Shown: positions 10,187 to 18,299 of the stretch, piece after piece | Position numbering within the stretch: position 1 is the stretch's first letter | Layout: every line of letters begins with the position of its first letter | Program-made: the position numbers and the translations under genes | The notes under the pieces: model-generated | Told to the model about the DNA's origin: nothing | The model's input: the letters and a program-made list of their open reading frames with translations, nothing else | Databases searched by the model: none | Source: Desulforhabdus amnigena | GTDB lineage: Bacteria > Desulfobacterota > Syntrophobacteria > Syntrophobacterales > Syntrophobacteraceae | Direction of reading: 5' to 3' | DNA length: 64,000 nt | Assembly: GCF_027925305.1 (NCBI RefSeq) | Contig: NZ_BSDR01000001.1 | Coordinates: forward strand, 3,862,501 to 3,926,500

Positions 10187-10609
10187 ATGAGTCCGGAGAC
10201 CAGATACAAAAGGAGCCGGGATAACTGGAAACAGAAAGCCGCGTGCAGAGCTGAGAAGAACCGCTACCAGAGCAAAGAGCTGGCCCGAGTCAAGGCGGAG
10301 CGCGACAAGTTCAAAAAAGAGCTCAAGGAGAGCCGGGCTCGTGTACACCAACTGGAGAGCCAGGAACGGGTGATTGTCCTCCAGAGCAAGGTGGATCTGG
10401 TCTTCTTGGCCCTGCAGCTGTTTGTGGTGGCTCGCATCGGGTTCCGGGCCGTGAGCCGGGTGTTGGGCATAATGATGGGAGCCATGGGTTTAAAAAAAAG
10501 TCCCTTGTCCACAGACCATCATCAACTGGGTGACCAGGCTCTCTCTGGTGCGCATCCGGTCCGCCCCGATGCTACAGGGGCTGCCAGTGGCGAAGGCACC
10601 GTTTTGTAA
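10187..10609 (+). CDS. IS transposase, upstream frame (coiled-coil part)
   Basis: From the ATG at 10187 (MSPETRYKRSRDNWK) the frame encodes a strongly charged, heptad-like segment (AERDKFKKELKESRARVHQL) expected to form a coiled coil, then FLALQLFVVARIGFRAVSRVLGI. After MGAMGLKK the frame leaves the conserved reading and ends at 10609 in unrelated sequence. The transition falls at eight consecutive A bases (10492-10499). Skipping one base there continues into the downstream frame as LKKVPCPQTIINWVTRLSL. It is either one half of a slippage-expressed transposase or a frameshifted gene. Confidence 0.6.
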   Translation: MSPETRYKRSRDNWKQKAACRAEKNRYQSKELARVKAERDKFKKELKESRARVHQLESQERVIVLQSKVDLVFLALQLFVVARIGFRAVSRVLGIMMGAMGLKKSPLSTDHHQLGDQALSGAHPVRPDATGAASGEGTVL

Positions 10610-11789
10610 CGGACTTATCTGGATGATCGACATGAGCATTGGTCTGGGAACGGGTAAGATTCTGACTGTCCTGGCTCTCAACGCTCATCACCATCAACTC
10701 TGTCCAGTTGCCCCCGGGCTTCAAGATCTCCATTGCATGGCGGTATCAGTGGCCGATTCCTGGACGGGTGAGTCTATTGCGGCCTTCCTCGATCGCCTCA
10801 TCGCCTCAGCGGGACGCCCGGCTGCTTACCTCAAAGACGGAGGCACCGATTTGCAGAAAGCCATCCACCTACTCGGTGCGCAAGGACTGGCAAGCCCGTG
10901 CATTGACGACATCTCCCATGTCATTGCCAATCTGCTCAAGTGGTGGTATCAGGATCATCCGCTCTTCGAAACCTTCCTTTCTGCCTGTGGCCGGGTCTCG
11001 GGCAAGCTCAAGCAGACGGTGCTCGCGTGCCTGGCTCCCCCGAAGGTGCAGACCAAAGCGCGCTTTATGAATGTGCACCGCCTTATCAGATGGGCAGAAC
11101 AACTGCTCAGACTCTCTCCTGCCGGAGGTGCCCGGAAGGGCTCCACCCTCTCAAAGCTGCGAGCTTGTCTGGACCGGCTGCCCTCATGCAGGGCTTTCAT
11201 CAAGCGATTCCGAGACGATGCCGTACCACTGCTCGAGTGCCAGAAGATTTTCAAGGCTCGAGGGCTAAGTCACTCCACGATAGCCCAGTGCGAGCCATTT
11301 ATCCAGGCCATCGGCTCAAGCCCTGTTCGTCGTGAGTTCGTCGCCTACCTGCAAAACCAACTCCAAATCGCTGCCAAGCTTGGTCTGGATCATATCGGTC
11401 TGCCAGTGACCTCCGATCCAATCGAGTCGCTCTTCGGACTGGGAAAGTTTCACGGCACGGGAGAGATCAAGGATGCCAATCGTATCGCCCTTCGCCTGCC
11501 CGCCCTGTGCGGCACTCCCACCCGGGCCGAAGCGGAGCAGGTGATCAAGATCAGCGTTGCCGAAGAGCAGCAGATCACTGGCCGCTTCACCTCTTTGGTC
11601 AAACAGAGACGAGAGGTGCTCCCACATCCTGACCGTCTCGAGAGCTTGAGCACAGAGCAGGCTGGGACTCACCTCAAACTCATTGCCAGTGCCAAAAACC
11701 GGGAAAATAACGGAAAAATACTATATATTCCAATATCTTACAAGGAAACCCATGGCCCGCAGCTACAGTGTCAAACAGGGCATGGCTAG
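10494..11789 (+). CDS. IS transposase, downstream frame (catalytic part)
   Basis: This frame opens just after a stop at 10491-10493, inside the A-run, and continues for about 430 codons. It contains GLIWMIDMSIGLGTGKIL, YLKDGGTDLQKA and LPVTSDPIESLFGLGKFHG, which plausibly carry the acidic catalytic residues of a DDE fold. The first usable start would be the GTG at 10530, but the sequence upstream of it (VPCPQTIINW) already looks like conserved protein. It therefore probably needs fusion to the upstream frame. The product family is unassigned to my knowledge. Confidence 0.6.
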   Translation, partial: KKVPCPQTIINWVTRLSLVRIRSAPMLQGLPVAKAPFCNGLIWMIDMSIGLGTGKILTVLALNAHHHQLCPVAPGLQDLHCMAVSVADSWTGESIAAFLDRLIASAGRPAAYLKDGGTDLQKAIHLLGAQGLASPCIDDISHVIANLLKWWYQDHPLFETFLSACGRVSGKLKQTVLACLAPPKVQTKARFMNVHRLIRWAEQLLRLSPAGGARKGSTLSKLRACLDRLPSCRAFIKRFRDDAVPLLECQKIFKARGLSHSTIAQCEPFIQAIGSSPVRREFVAYLQNQLQIAAKLGLDHIGLPVTSDPIESLFGLGKFHGTGEIKDANRIALRLPALCGTPTRAEAEQVIKISVAEEQQITGRFTSLVKQRREVLPHPDRLESLSTEQAGTHLKLIASAKNRENNGKILYIPISYKETHGPQLQCQTGHG

Positions 11790-12801
11790 GCGCAAAATGC
11801 CCACACATGGGCCATTTTAGAATGGTAGGAGCATTGCTTCCCAGTGCCGGGGGTCAAAAACCAGTCAATGGGCGTTCGCCGATTTGGACGCCCTAGCTTA
11901 TGACCAAGAATGGACCCATATCTAAATTGTAGAAAGCTAATAAAGCTAAGAATCATGATGCCCATAAAAAGTATAATGAGCCCTGGAATGCCGAAAAGAT
12001 ACATTGGCGTTCGAATGTAGCGTGTGAGCAGAGCAACAGTAAAAAGATCAAAAAATCCTCGCACATATCTTTCCCATCCATACTTGGACTTTCCAAAAGG
12101 ACGAGCATGATGACGGACGGGGATTTCTGTAATCCTGAACCCACGCCAGTAAGCCAGTACAGGAACGTAGCGATGCAACTCACCGTAAAGTTCTATTTCA
12201 TCGAGAATTTCGTGGCGATAAAGCTTGAAGCCACAGTTAAAGTCATGTAAACGAAAGCCAGCCACCCAGGAAGTCACAGTATTAAATAGTTTTGATGGAA
12301 GACGCTTTTCAAGAGGATCGTGGCGCTCTTTTTTCCAACCCGAGACTAGATCATATCCTTCCTCAATTTTTTCAATAAACCGAGGGAATTCTGTTGGATC
12401 GTCCTGTAGATCGGCATCCAAAGTAAAAACAAGTTGGCCTCGAGAGGCTTTGAAACCTGAGTCAAGTGCTTTCGCCTTTCCGCTATTCACGGGAAAACTA
12501 ATAAAGTTAATGCGACTATCGTTCTTTTGCAGATCGGCGATTATTGATTCAGAAGTGTCTGTGCTGCCATCGTTTACAAATATGAGCTCAAAGGATCGTT
12601 GCAATGATTCCAAAGATGAAACCAATTTATCGTAGAGCAGACGCAGTGAGTCCTCTTCATTAAAAAAAGGCACGACAACACTAATGTCTGGTGGTGGTTC
12701 ATGGCAGGGCTGGTTATGAAAAGTGAGCGAGCTCTCGTCAGGCATGGTTTAGTCTTTGTAATGTTAGAGTGGAAGACTGTCTGAATTTACTGAATTGGAT
12801 A

Positions 12802-13458
12802 TTACCTTTCTTCCGGCCAGTAATGGGGCAGGAGGGCCAGAACCGCTGCAGCGAAGTTCTCTATACGTCCGGTCACTTCCTGGAGGTCCTTTTCTTCGGC
12901 ATCGGCCGAAATCCTGACAAATGCCCCGTCGTTGCGGTTCCGAAAAACCCTTCCGACAAAGCGTTCGATGTTTTGCTGGAATCCCGATGACAAGACCTTG
13001 TCTCCGTCCGATTGGTACCAGTGGAGAATGGTTTCGTAGGACATCCCCTTTTGGGCGACGATGTGATTGACCGTGACGCTGGAGGGATAGCCTTTTGCCT
13101 GCAGGGTTATTTCCTCGTCAGAAGCGATGCCCCAGCCCGCGCCGGGAAGGCAGCCATAGGGATTGTGCGGCGTGCGGCCCCCTTTGGCCGTCCCGTAATA
13201 CCCGATGTAGAGGTCTATCCGTTCTCCGGTTTCGTTGACATAGTGGCGGTAAACATGCCGGTCCGCGTTTAGTTCTTTGTAGACCGATTCGGAAAAGCGG
13301 TCTTCCATGCCCTGATAGCCATCGATCGACATGGGCAGGTTTTCCAGGTTGGTCCGGATCACGACGGGCTCGCCGCGCCGCGCGATCACGAGGGTGACCG
13401 CCAGGGTTACGATGAGCACGCAAAGAGAGGTGAAAAACGTTCTTTTTTCCATGTGCAT
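12802..13458 (-). CDS. epsI: EpsI family exosortase-associated protein
   Basis: A 218-residue protein with one N-terminal membrane anchor (TFFTSLCVLIVTLAVTLVIA) and a periplasmic EpsI domain (DUF3485). Its features include LPMSIDGYQGMEDRF, YIGYYGTAKGG, NPYGCLPGAGWGI and a C-terminal ALLPHYWPEER. EpsI domains accompany exosortases, either fused or as the next gene, and are linked to EPS export. It lies directly downstream of the exosortase gene, 63 bases away, in the same direction. The start could be two codons later at the second ATG (13452). Confidence 0.88.
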   Translation of the reverse strand: MHMEKRTFFTSLCVLIVTLAVTLVIARRGEPVVIRTNLENLPMSIDGYQGMEDRFSESVYKELNADRHVYRHYVNETGERIDLYIGYYGTAKGGRTPHNPYGCLPGAGWGIASDEEITLQAKGYPSSVTVNHIVAQKGMSYETILHWYQSDGDKVLSSGFQQNIERFVGRVFRNRNDGAFVRISADAEEKDLQEVTGRIENFAAAVLALLPHYWPEER

Positions 13459-13521
13459 GGAGGATCCGACCTCTTCAATTGTTGATGACGTTGCGCCCTT
13501 CCATGGAGCGTGTGGCAGTTC

Positions 13522-14430
13522 TCAGGAGGAAGGGGAAGCTTCATCGACTGGTTTTTGCCTCGAAAGCAGGAGGTACTCGGAGAAGAGCAACACAAAGCCG
13601 AAGGCGAAGACCGCGAGCCCGGAAAACTCGTGGAGGAAGCCCCGAGCCACTCTGTCCCCATAGAAATGCGCCAGGATGCCGGTCCCCGTCACGCGAACGA
13701 TATTGGCGAACAGGGCCAGGGGGACAGCTGAAGCCACGAGAATGGCTCTTTTTCGCCAGGATCCCTTCAGCATGTAGGCCAGGATGACGCTCAGCATGGT
13801 GTAGGACATGATGGAGCGGATGCCGCTGCAGGCTTCAGCCACTTCCAGTTGCGTTTGAGCGAAATAGACCATATTCCCTTCGCGGAAGACGGGAATTCCT
13901 ATGGCCTGGATGAGAAAGGTCGAGACCTTGGTGGCGAAGAGTTGCAGGGGAAGAGCGGCGATGCCAAGAACCGTATCGGGGACAGGGACCATGAAAAACA
14001 GGAAGAAGAGCGGGAACGCGAGGGTTTTGAAAATCTCTCTTCCATAGCAGAAAAGCACCAGGCCCATGAGGGATGTTACGATCATGAGCCGCGCCGCCAC
14101 TGCGATTCCACCGGCATAGGAGAGAAGGTAGAACCCCAGGGAGAACACGAGGACGGCGAAGCCCCACCATGAGGTGGATAGGGGCACGCTGCGAAGTTCG
14201 TCCTTTTTGCTCCAGGCAAAGTATGCCGCTATGAACGGGACCAGTATCCCGTGGGAGTTGTCCGAATGGTTCAGCCAGGTGTTTGCCAGCGACGGATACA
14301 CGGGATAGAAGACGACTCCCAGAAGAGCCAGCAGAATGGGGAACTGAAGTTGGGAGAGGAGCCCTCTTTGGGGGCTTTCCGGGGCGTTTGATTTTTCAAG
14401 AGAGGTGGTCGTTTGCAAAGCCTGATCCAT
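13522..14430 (-). CDS. xrtA: Exosortase (XrtA-like)
   Basis: A 302-residue polytopic membrane protein with the exosortase catalytic pattern: Cys in VAEACSGIRSIMSY (about residue 201), Arg in ALFANIVRVTGTG and His in GFLHEFSGLAVF. Exosortases are sortase-like transpeptidases that process PEP-CTERM-tailed proteins on export, and their loci nearly always include EPS genes as here. The ATG at 14430 follows AAGGTG at good spacing; it overlaps the end of the aminotransferase gene by 35 bases, which suggests translational coupling. An open frame to 14481 is an unneeded extension. No PEP-CTERM substrate is visible in this window. Confidence 0.92.
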   Translation of the reverse strand: MDQALQTTTSLEKSNAPESPQRGLLSQLQFPILLALLGVVFYPVYPSLANTWLNHSDNSHGILVPFIAAYFAWSKKDELRSVPLSTSWWGFAVLVFSLGFYLLSYAGGIAVAARLMIVTSLMGLVLFCYGREIFKTLAFPLFFLFFMVPVPDTVLGIAALPLQLFATKVSTFLIQAIGIPVFREGNMVYFAQTQLEVAEACSGIRSIMSYTMLSVILAYMLKGSWRKRAILVASAVPLALFANIVRVTGTGILAHFYGDRVARGFLHEFSGLAVFAFGFVLLFSEYLLLSRQKPVDEASPSS

Positions 14431-15922
14431 CTGCACCTTGTGTGCGATAGTGTGCGTTTTGGGTGGGTGTATGCATCTCAAGGGCCTCTGACAAAAGCTG
14501 CGTGATGCAGTGCCTATCGGCCTCTGTAAGGTACGGGTGTGTGGGGAGCGTGATGAGTTCCCGGGATGTTTTTCGGGCGGCGCCTACGGGGAGGGTGGGG
14601 TCCGTTTCAAGCTCCGGGATGGCTGTGACGGCGTCGGGGTAGCCGGGCATGATGCCGAGGCCTCTCCGGCGGCTTGCCTCCAGGATGGCTTCTCTTTGCT
14701 CCATGTCGGGGATTCGCACGGGAAAGCGGATGAGGCTTTCTGAGTCTGAGTTGGATATACATGAAGGCAGTAGTACATCGCAGCAGAAACATTCCTCCTG
14801 TCTGTAACCTCCTGAAGTCCCCCTTTGAAGGGGACACGGGGGATGTATTCTTGCTTGTACACCCCCCTTGCCCCCCTCGAGGGGGGAATTGAAGCGTTCT
14901 TTGCCCCTCTCCGGGGGGGATTTATATCGTTCTTTGCCTTCAGCGAGGGAGGAGTTGAATTGTTCGATAGAGTGAGAACTTTCGCCACCTTGTACTGGCC
15001 CGTTTGACTGGAAAAGTCGAAACCAGTGAGCCGTGTTGCGGCGGCGCACATGGGTGAAGTGTTCCAGGGTTTCCATCCAGCGTATAGCGAGCCCGGCCTG
15101 GAAGCCGCCCATTTGGCGCATCTTGAAATGCGGTTCGTAAAGGGTGCGCCCGAGCTGCAGAGCGGGAATGGATTTCGGCAGCCAGAAGAGGGCGGGGTTT
15201 GCGAAGACGCGAAGAAAGAGCGACTTCAGGATCAGAGCGGCTTCTTCGAAAATGGTGTACTGCGGCAGCGTTTTCGAAAGTTTTTGAATTTCGGCCGCCA
15301 GGTCGTTCCGGTCGGTGAGGAGGATGCCCCCTTCCACCGTGGAGAGGGCCTTACCGCGCCCGAGACTGAAAAAGGAGATGTCTGAAAGAGTGCCGAGTTT
15401 TTTGCCTCGACTTATCCCTCCCATGGCCTGGGCGGCGTCTTCGATGACCGGGATGTTCAAAGGCTCTGCCAGCTCCTGAACTCTTGCCACGTTCGCCGGG
15501 ATTCCAAAAAGGTGGATGGCAAGAATGGCCAGGGGAGGCGCTGCGGTTTTCTTGTTGCCGGTTGAAGAAAGAATCGTGGGGAGCTGGCTGTAGTCGTAAT
15601 CGAATGTTTCCGGGTCGATGTCGCACGGGCGGACCTTGAGGCCGGCCCGGGTGACGGCCGATGGGACCGAGTAGCATGTGTAGGCCGGGATGACGACTTC
15701 CGTGCGCTCGGGGTAGAGCTTATGGAGCCCCTGGAGGATGAGGGTCAGGGCCGTTTTTCCCGAGGAAACCAGGAAACAGTGCCGGGCGCCGAAAAACTCC
15801 TTCAGTTCCCGCTCGAAACGGTGAAGGGCTTGCTCACCGTTCATGAATGCCGGGATTCCCGAGAGGATGTCTTTCCAGGCGAGCGGGGCGGCGGCAGGGG
15901 GGAGGGTTCGTCCGATGCGCAT
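14396..15922 (-). CDS. DegT/DnrJ/EryC1-type aminotransferase with in-frame repeat insert
   Basis: A 508-residue PLP enzyme, longer than the roughly 400 usual for this family. Recognisable blocks are FFGARHCFLVSSGKTAL, VVIPAYTCYSVPSAV, PVIEDAAQAMGG and SFFSLGRGKALSTVEGG, whose Lys is the likely PLP-binding residue in the exosortase-linked subgroup. The extra length is a Pro/Gly/Lys-rich insert encoded at about 14810-15000, made of palindromic repeat sequence and located before the C-terminal domain (ESLIRFPVRIPDMEQREAIL). The enzyme would make an amino sugar for the EPS or modify its precursor. It sits 18 bases after the FemAB gene. Confidence 0.85.
   Translation of the reverse strand: MRIGRTLPPAAAPLAWKDILSGIPAFMNGEQALHRFERELKEFFGARHCFLVSSGKTALTLILQGLHKLYPERTEVVIPAYTCYSVPSAVTRAGLKVRPCDIDPETFDYDYSQLPTILSSTGNKKTAAPPLAILAIHLFGIPANVARVQELAEPLNIPVIEDAAQAMGGISRGKKLGTLSDISFFSLGRGKALSTVEGGILLTDRNDLAAEIQKLSKTLPQYTIFEEAALILKSLFLRVFANPALFWLPKSIPALQLGRTLYEPHFKMRQMGGFQAGLAIRWMETLEHFTHVRRRNTAHWFRLFQSNGPVQGGESSHSIEQFNSSLAEGKERYKSPPERGKERFNSPLEGGKGGVQARIHPPCPLQRGTSGGYRQEECFCCDVLLPSCISNSDSESLIRFPVRIPDMEQREAILEASRRRGLGIMPGYPDAVTAIPELETDPTLPVGAARKTSRELITLPTHPYLTEADRHCITQLLSEALEMHTPTQNAHYRTQGADGSGFANDHLS
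14810..15000. repeat. Palindromic/tandem repeat inserted in coding sequence
   Basis: The block contains GC-rich palindromes (CCCCCTCGAGGGGGG type) and three imperfect 33-base units that read, on the minus strand, as EQFNSSLAEGK, ERYKSPPERGK and ERFNSPLEGGK. Because the unit length is a multiple of three, the aminotransferase frame stays open. Related CCCCCTC..GAGGGGG palindromes stand alone near 26980, 33780 and 37300. Confidence 0.8.
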
Positions 15923-15940
15923 GGGTTTATGGAACTGTCC

Positions 15941-17638
15941 TCAGAGGGAAATGTGCCTGCGGATGAGAGGTCCGATCCAGCGGGTGAGGGGGACCGGAAG
16001 TTTTTGCCAGTATGTGATGGCCTTGTCGAATTTTGATTTGTCGTTCAGCGGCTGTGCCGTTTTCTTTCCATTGAGAGAGAGGGTGTACCAATATAAGGGG
16101 GAGGGGCGGGCTCCCCACTGTTCCTTGAAGCGGTAGGTGCCTTCCCCCGGCGTGGAGCGGCCGAAATCGAAGGCTTTGTAGCCCTTTTCGCAGGCGTATT
16201 CGAGCATGGTCCAATAGAGGAGCATGTTCGGGCTGAGATGCCCGTATTCTTTTAGGGAAGATGCCCAGGGGTTGTACAGGGTGTTTTGGAAGCCTACTAC
16301 AATGCCGGCTGCCAGGGGGGTGGAGTTCCTCGATACGACAACCACGCGGGCCTGGTCCTGGAATTCGGTCAAAACCTGCCGCATCAGCCGGGGAGAGTGC
16401 ACCGGGGAGCCCAGGTCTCTCATGTTCACCAGGAAGATTTCATAAAAATCCTTGAGAAGCTCCACTCCGCCGATTCTTGCGGAGCACCCTTCTTTCAGGG
16501 GCTTGCGGATCTGGCTCCTGAGTTTGGACTTGAAAGAGCTCATGAGCTTTTCGGAGGAATCGGGCAGTTCCAGGAGCATGCGGACTTTTTGGGTGCCGGC
16601 GGCAACGTGAAGCGGTGCGGCGCTATGGTTCTCAAGATGCAAGGAAAAAGATGCCGGCGCATCATCGGTACTGGCGGCACTGGCGGTTTGCACAGTCTTG
16701 AACGGTTCTGTCTGGCGGAGTTCGATGCAGTCGACGCCGAGTTTTTGGCCCAGGTGCACGGCCTCGCAAATAAGGCGCTGTTCCGTCTCCTGGTCGTCGG
16801 CGAGGATCCCCGACAGGTCCAGAAAGGGAAGGGAGACCAGTCGCTTTCCAAAAACGGGATGCCGCATGTGCACCAGGGCGAGAACGCCAGTTGTTGGGTT
16901 CGCCGGGAATGCGTTTGCTGCGGAAGAAATGCTGTCCGGTGGCGGGTTGATGGGTTTTTCAACCGGTGACTCTGATGGGGATAATGCTGCCAGGTTCGGA
17001 CGATCTTGCTCTGAATCGGGTTTACCGGCAAAAAGGTAATGGCACGAATGCCCGTAGGTTTTTCGAATGACCTCGTTCCATTGGGGAAGATGGTAGGCTG
17101 TTCCCCCCCGGTGATTTGCAATATAGTCGATCCAGGAGGAGCGCTGTGTCCGGCTGAGGGTTTGAACCGAGAAGATTGGGAGGTCATTGCTTTGAAGCTT
17201 TAATTTCAAAGCCAGGTTTTTGCGGTAGTTCCTGAAATACTCCTCCCGTTGCCGCCGAAGTGGGGCCGAGTCGAGATAAAGCTTCCAAGCTCTCAGTTTG
17301 CCCATTTGGAAGAGATCTTTCTCTTTTTCGTAGAGGAGTATCCCTTTGAAGAAAATCTCGTGCAGGAGCAACGGGTCTGTTTCCGGGCCCAGCACCACCA
17401 GGTCTATGTCTAAAGGCTCGAAAATCCCACCGAGTTCGAAAATGAGGTCCAGCTTGGGGGCTGTCGCTCCCCGCGGCATCTGCACGGCCACGTCCACATC
17501 GCTGCGAGGATGCATGCCACCCGTGACGAAGGAGCCGAACAGGATGAGGAGTTCGATGCCCATTTTCTCGCAGAGGTCGCGAATCGCGGCAGTCTGCTCA
17601 GGTGAGAGCCGTTCTGGAAGAGGTGAAGCAGGGCTCAT
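15941..17638 (-). CDS. Nucleotidyltransferase-FemAB fusion protein (exosortase locus)
   Basis: A protein of about 565 residues with two parts. Residues about 10-110 form a minimal nucleotidyltransferase (MNT) domain with the signature GSFVTGGMHPRSDVDVAV and a later DIDLVVLG. Residues about 150-560 form a FemAB/GNAT-like domain of the type found in PEP-CTERM/exosortase loci (TYGHSCHYLFAG, SKLRSQIRKPLKEG, AFDFGRSTPGEGTYRFKEQWG). FemAB-like proteins transfer aminoacyl groups; their role in these loci is unproven. The ATG at 17638 is preceded by AAAGG; a TTG at 17674 would add 12 residues. Low-complexity stretches rich in Ser, Pro and Ala occur mid-protein. Confidence 0.82.
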   Translation of the reverse strand: MSPASPLPERLSPEQTAAIRDLCEKMGIELLILFGSFVTGGMHPRSDVDVAVQMPRGATAPKLDLIFELGGIFEPLDIDLVVLGPETDPLLLHEIFFKGILLYEKEKDLFQMGKLRAWKLYLDSAPLRRQREEYFRNYRKNLALKLKLQSNDLPIFSVQTLSRTQRSSWIDYIANHRGGTAYHLPQWNEVIRKTYGHSCHYLFAGKPDSEQDRPNLAALSPSESPVEKPINPPPDSISSAANAFPANPTTGVLALVHMRHPVFGKRLVSLPFLDLSGILADDQETEQRLICEAVHLGQKLGVDCIELRQTEPFKTVQTASAASTDDAPASFSLHLENHSAAPLHVAAGTQKVRMLLELPDSSEKLMSSFKSKLRSQIRKPLKEGCSARIGGVELLKDFYEIFLVNMRDLGSPVHSPRLMRQVLTEFQDQARVVVVSRNSTPLAAGIVVGFQNTLYNPWASSLKEYGHLSPNMLLYWTMLEYACEKGYKAFDFGRSTPGEGTYRFKEQWGARPSPLYWYTLSLNGKKTAQPLNDKSKFDKAITYWQKLPVPLTRWIGPLIRRHISL

Positions 17639-17732
17639 TGAGATACCTTTGGTGAGCTGAAAAGCCTGCCCCAAATTCGGGGAGTCTGCAAATTCCGGGA
17701 TTCTTATGCTCGCAACGGTTGATCATTGTATC

Positions 17733-17759
17733 TTTGTAGGAGCGGCTTCCAGCCGCGAC
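17733..17759. repeat. REP element left of RAYT gene
   Basis: TGTAGGAGCGGCTTCCAGCC followed by GCGA, with an internal palindrome (GCGGCTTCCAGCCGC). It is the inverted partner of the copy at 18271-18299; the two enclose the REP-associated transposase gene. Confidence 0.88.
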
Positions 17760-17799
17760 TTGAGAGCTGCGACTCGACTGATTGAATATCATCAAACCC

Positions 17800-18264
17800 T
17801 CACACCTCATAAGCACAATACCAGTGGGGATATTCTTTGAAATGTTCGACCAGCCCTCTTCTCACAGGATTCTGAAGGCAATAATTCACACGATCCAGCA
17901 ACTCATCATCGGTTCTGATGGCATGATCGTAATACTGAGGTTCCCACAAGGATCCCTCTCTCCTGAACAGATCGTTGATCTTGTTGGATGTATAACTTTT
18001 AAAGGAGTGCATCAGCGAGGGGAGAGCTGGATTTTGAAGCCGTGCCACGAAATGAATGTGATCCGGCATGACCATGGCGGCTACCAGCTCGATTTTGCCT
18101 TGCTCGTTCAGCCACCGAAGAGAGTCCAGGATAATCTTTGATGCAATTGGATCGGAGAAGAGCGGTAGCCTGGTTTTGGTGCTTGTCGTGATAAAGTACG
18201 CATAGCCGAGTTGTGAAAAGCGACCTTTCCTGAGATTTCTCTGATGAGCTTCTCTGTTTGTCAT
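17800..18264 (-). CDS. REP-associated tyrosine transposase (RAYT, Y1_Tnp)
   Basis: A 154-residue Y1-type single-strand transposase related to IS200/IS605 TnpA. The HUH metal-binding motif is visible in MVMPDHIHFVARL, and the catalytic Tyr is likely the one in DRVNYCLQNPVRRGLVE, typical of RAYTs. Such proteins bind and cut REP hairpins. The gene is flanked by two inverted REP sequences of the matching type, and more copies of the same REP occur at 27952-28026 and 52659-52736, which supports the assignment. It appears intact, inserted between the deacetylase and FemAB genes in the same direction as the operon. Confidence 0.93.
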   Translation of the reverse strand: MTNREAHQRNLRKGRFSQLGYAYFITTSTKTRLPLFSDPIASKIILDSLRWLNEQGKIELVAAMVMPDHIHFVARLQNPALPSLMHSFKSYTSNKINDLFRREGSLWEPQYYDHAIRTDDELLDRVNYCLQNPVRRGLVEHFKEYPHWYCAYEV

Positions 18265-18270
18265 AAAACC

Positions 18271-18299
18271 CTGTCGCGGCTGGAAGCCGCTCCTACAAA
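18271..18299. repeat. REP element right of RAYT gene
   Basis: TCGCGGCTGGAAGCCGCTCC followed by TACAAA is the reverse complement of the left REP at 17733-17759. Together they make an inverted REP pair around the RAYT gene. Confidence 0.88.

Larger units (their letters stand above)
9994..11895 (+). mobile_element. Insertion sequence with perfect 13-bp ends, 1,902 bp
   Basis: Perfect terminal inverted repeats TAGGGCGTCCAAA mark both ends. GCTTATGAC (9985-9993 and 11896-11904) is a 9-bp target duplication. The element interrupts the tandem-GT2 gene after its first catalytic domain. Removing it joins SILGHK to PLSYLGVL in frame. It carries a transposase split into two frames at an A-run. The family is not recognised. 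Confidence 0.9.
7178..12745 (-). pseudogene. Tandem-GT2 glycosyltransferase gene broken by two IS elements
   Basis: Three fragments (12745-11896, 9984-9267 and 7559-7178) join in frame into a 649-codon gene once the elements at 9994-11895 and 7569-9266 and one copy of each 9-bp duplication are removed. The first half is a family-2 glycosyltransferase (DISVVVPFFNEEDSLR, FTLDADLQDDP, HARPFGKSKYG) with C-terminal membrane helices. Without any stop codon it runs through LGMLAEMLTNLRQS into a second GT2 unit (DVSIIIPAHNEKEN, VTMDADLQCHPQD, HRERQCGISKYG), again followed by membrane helices. Both halves resemble DPM1/GtrB-type enzymes that charge polyprenyl phosphate with sugar. As found, only the first catalytic domain could be made, with a foreign tail. 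Confidence 0.85.
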
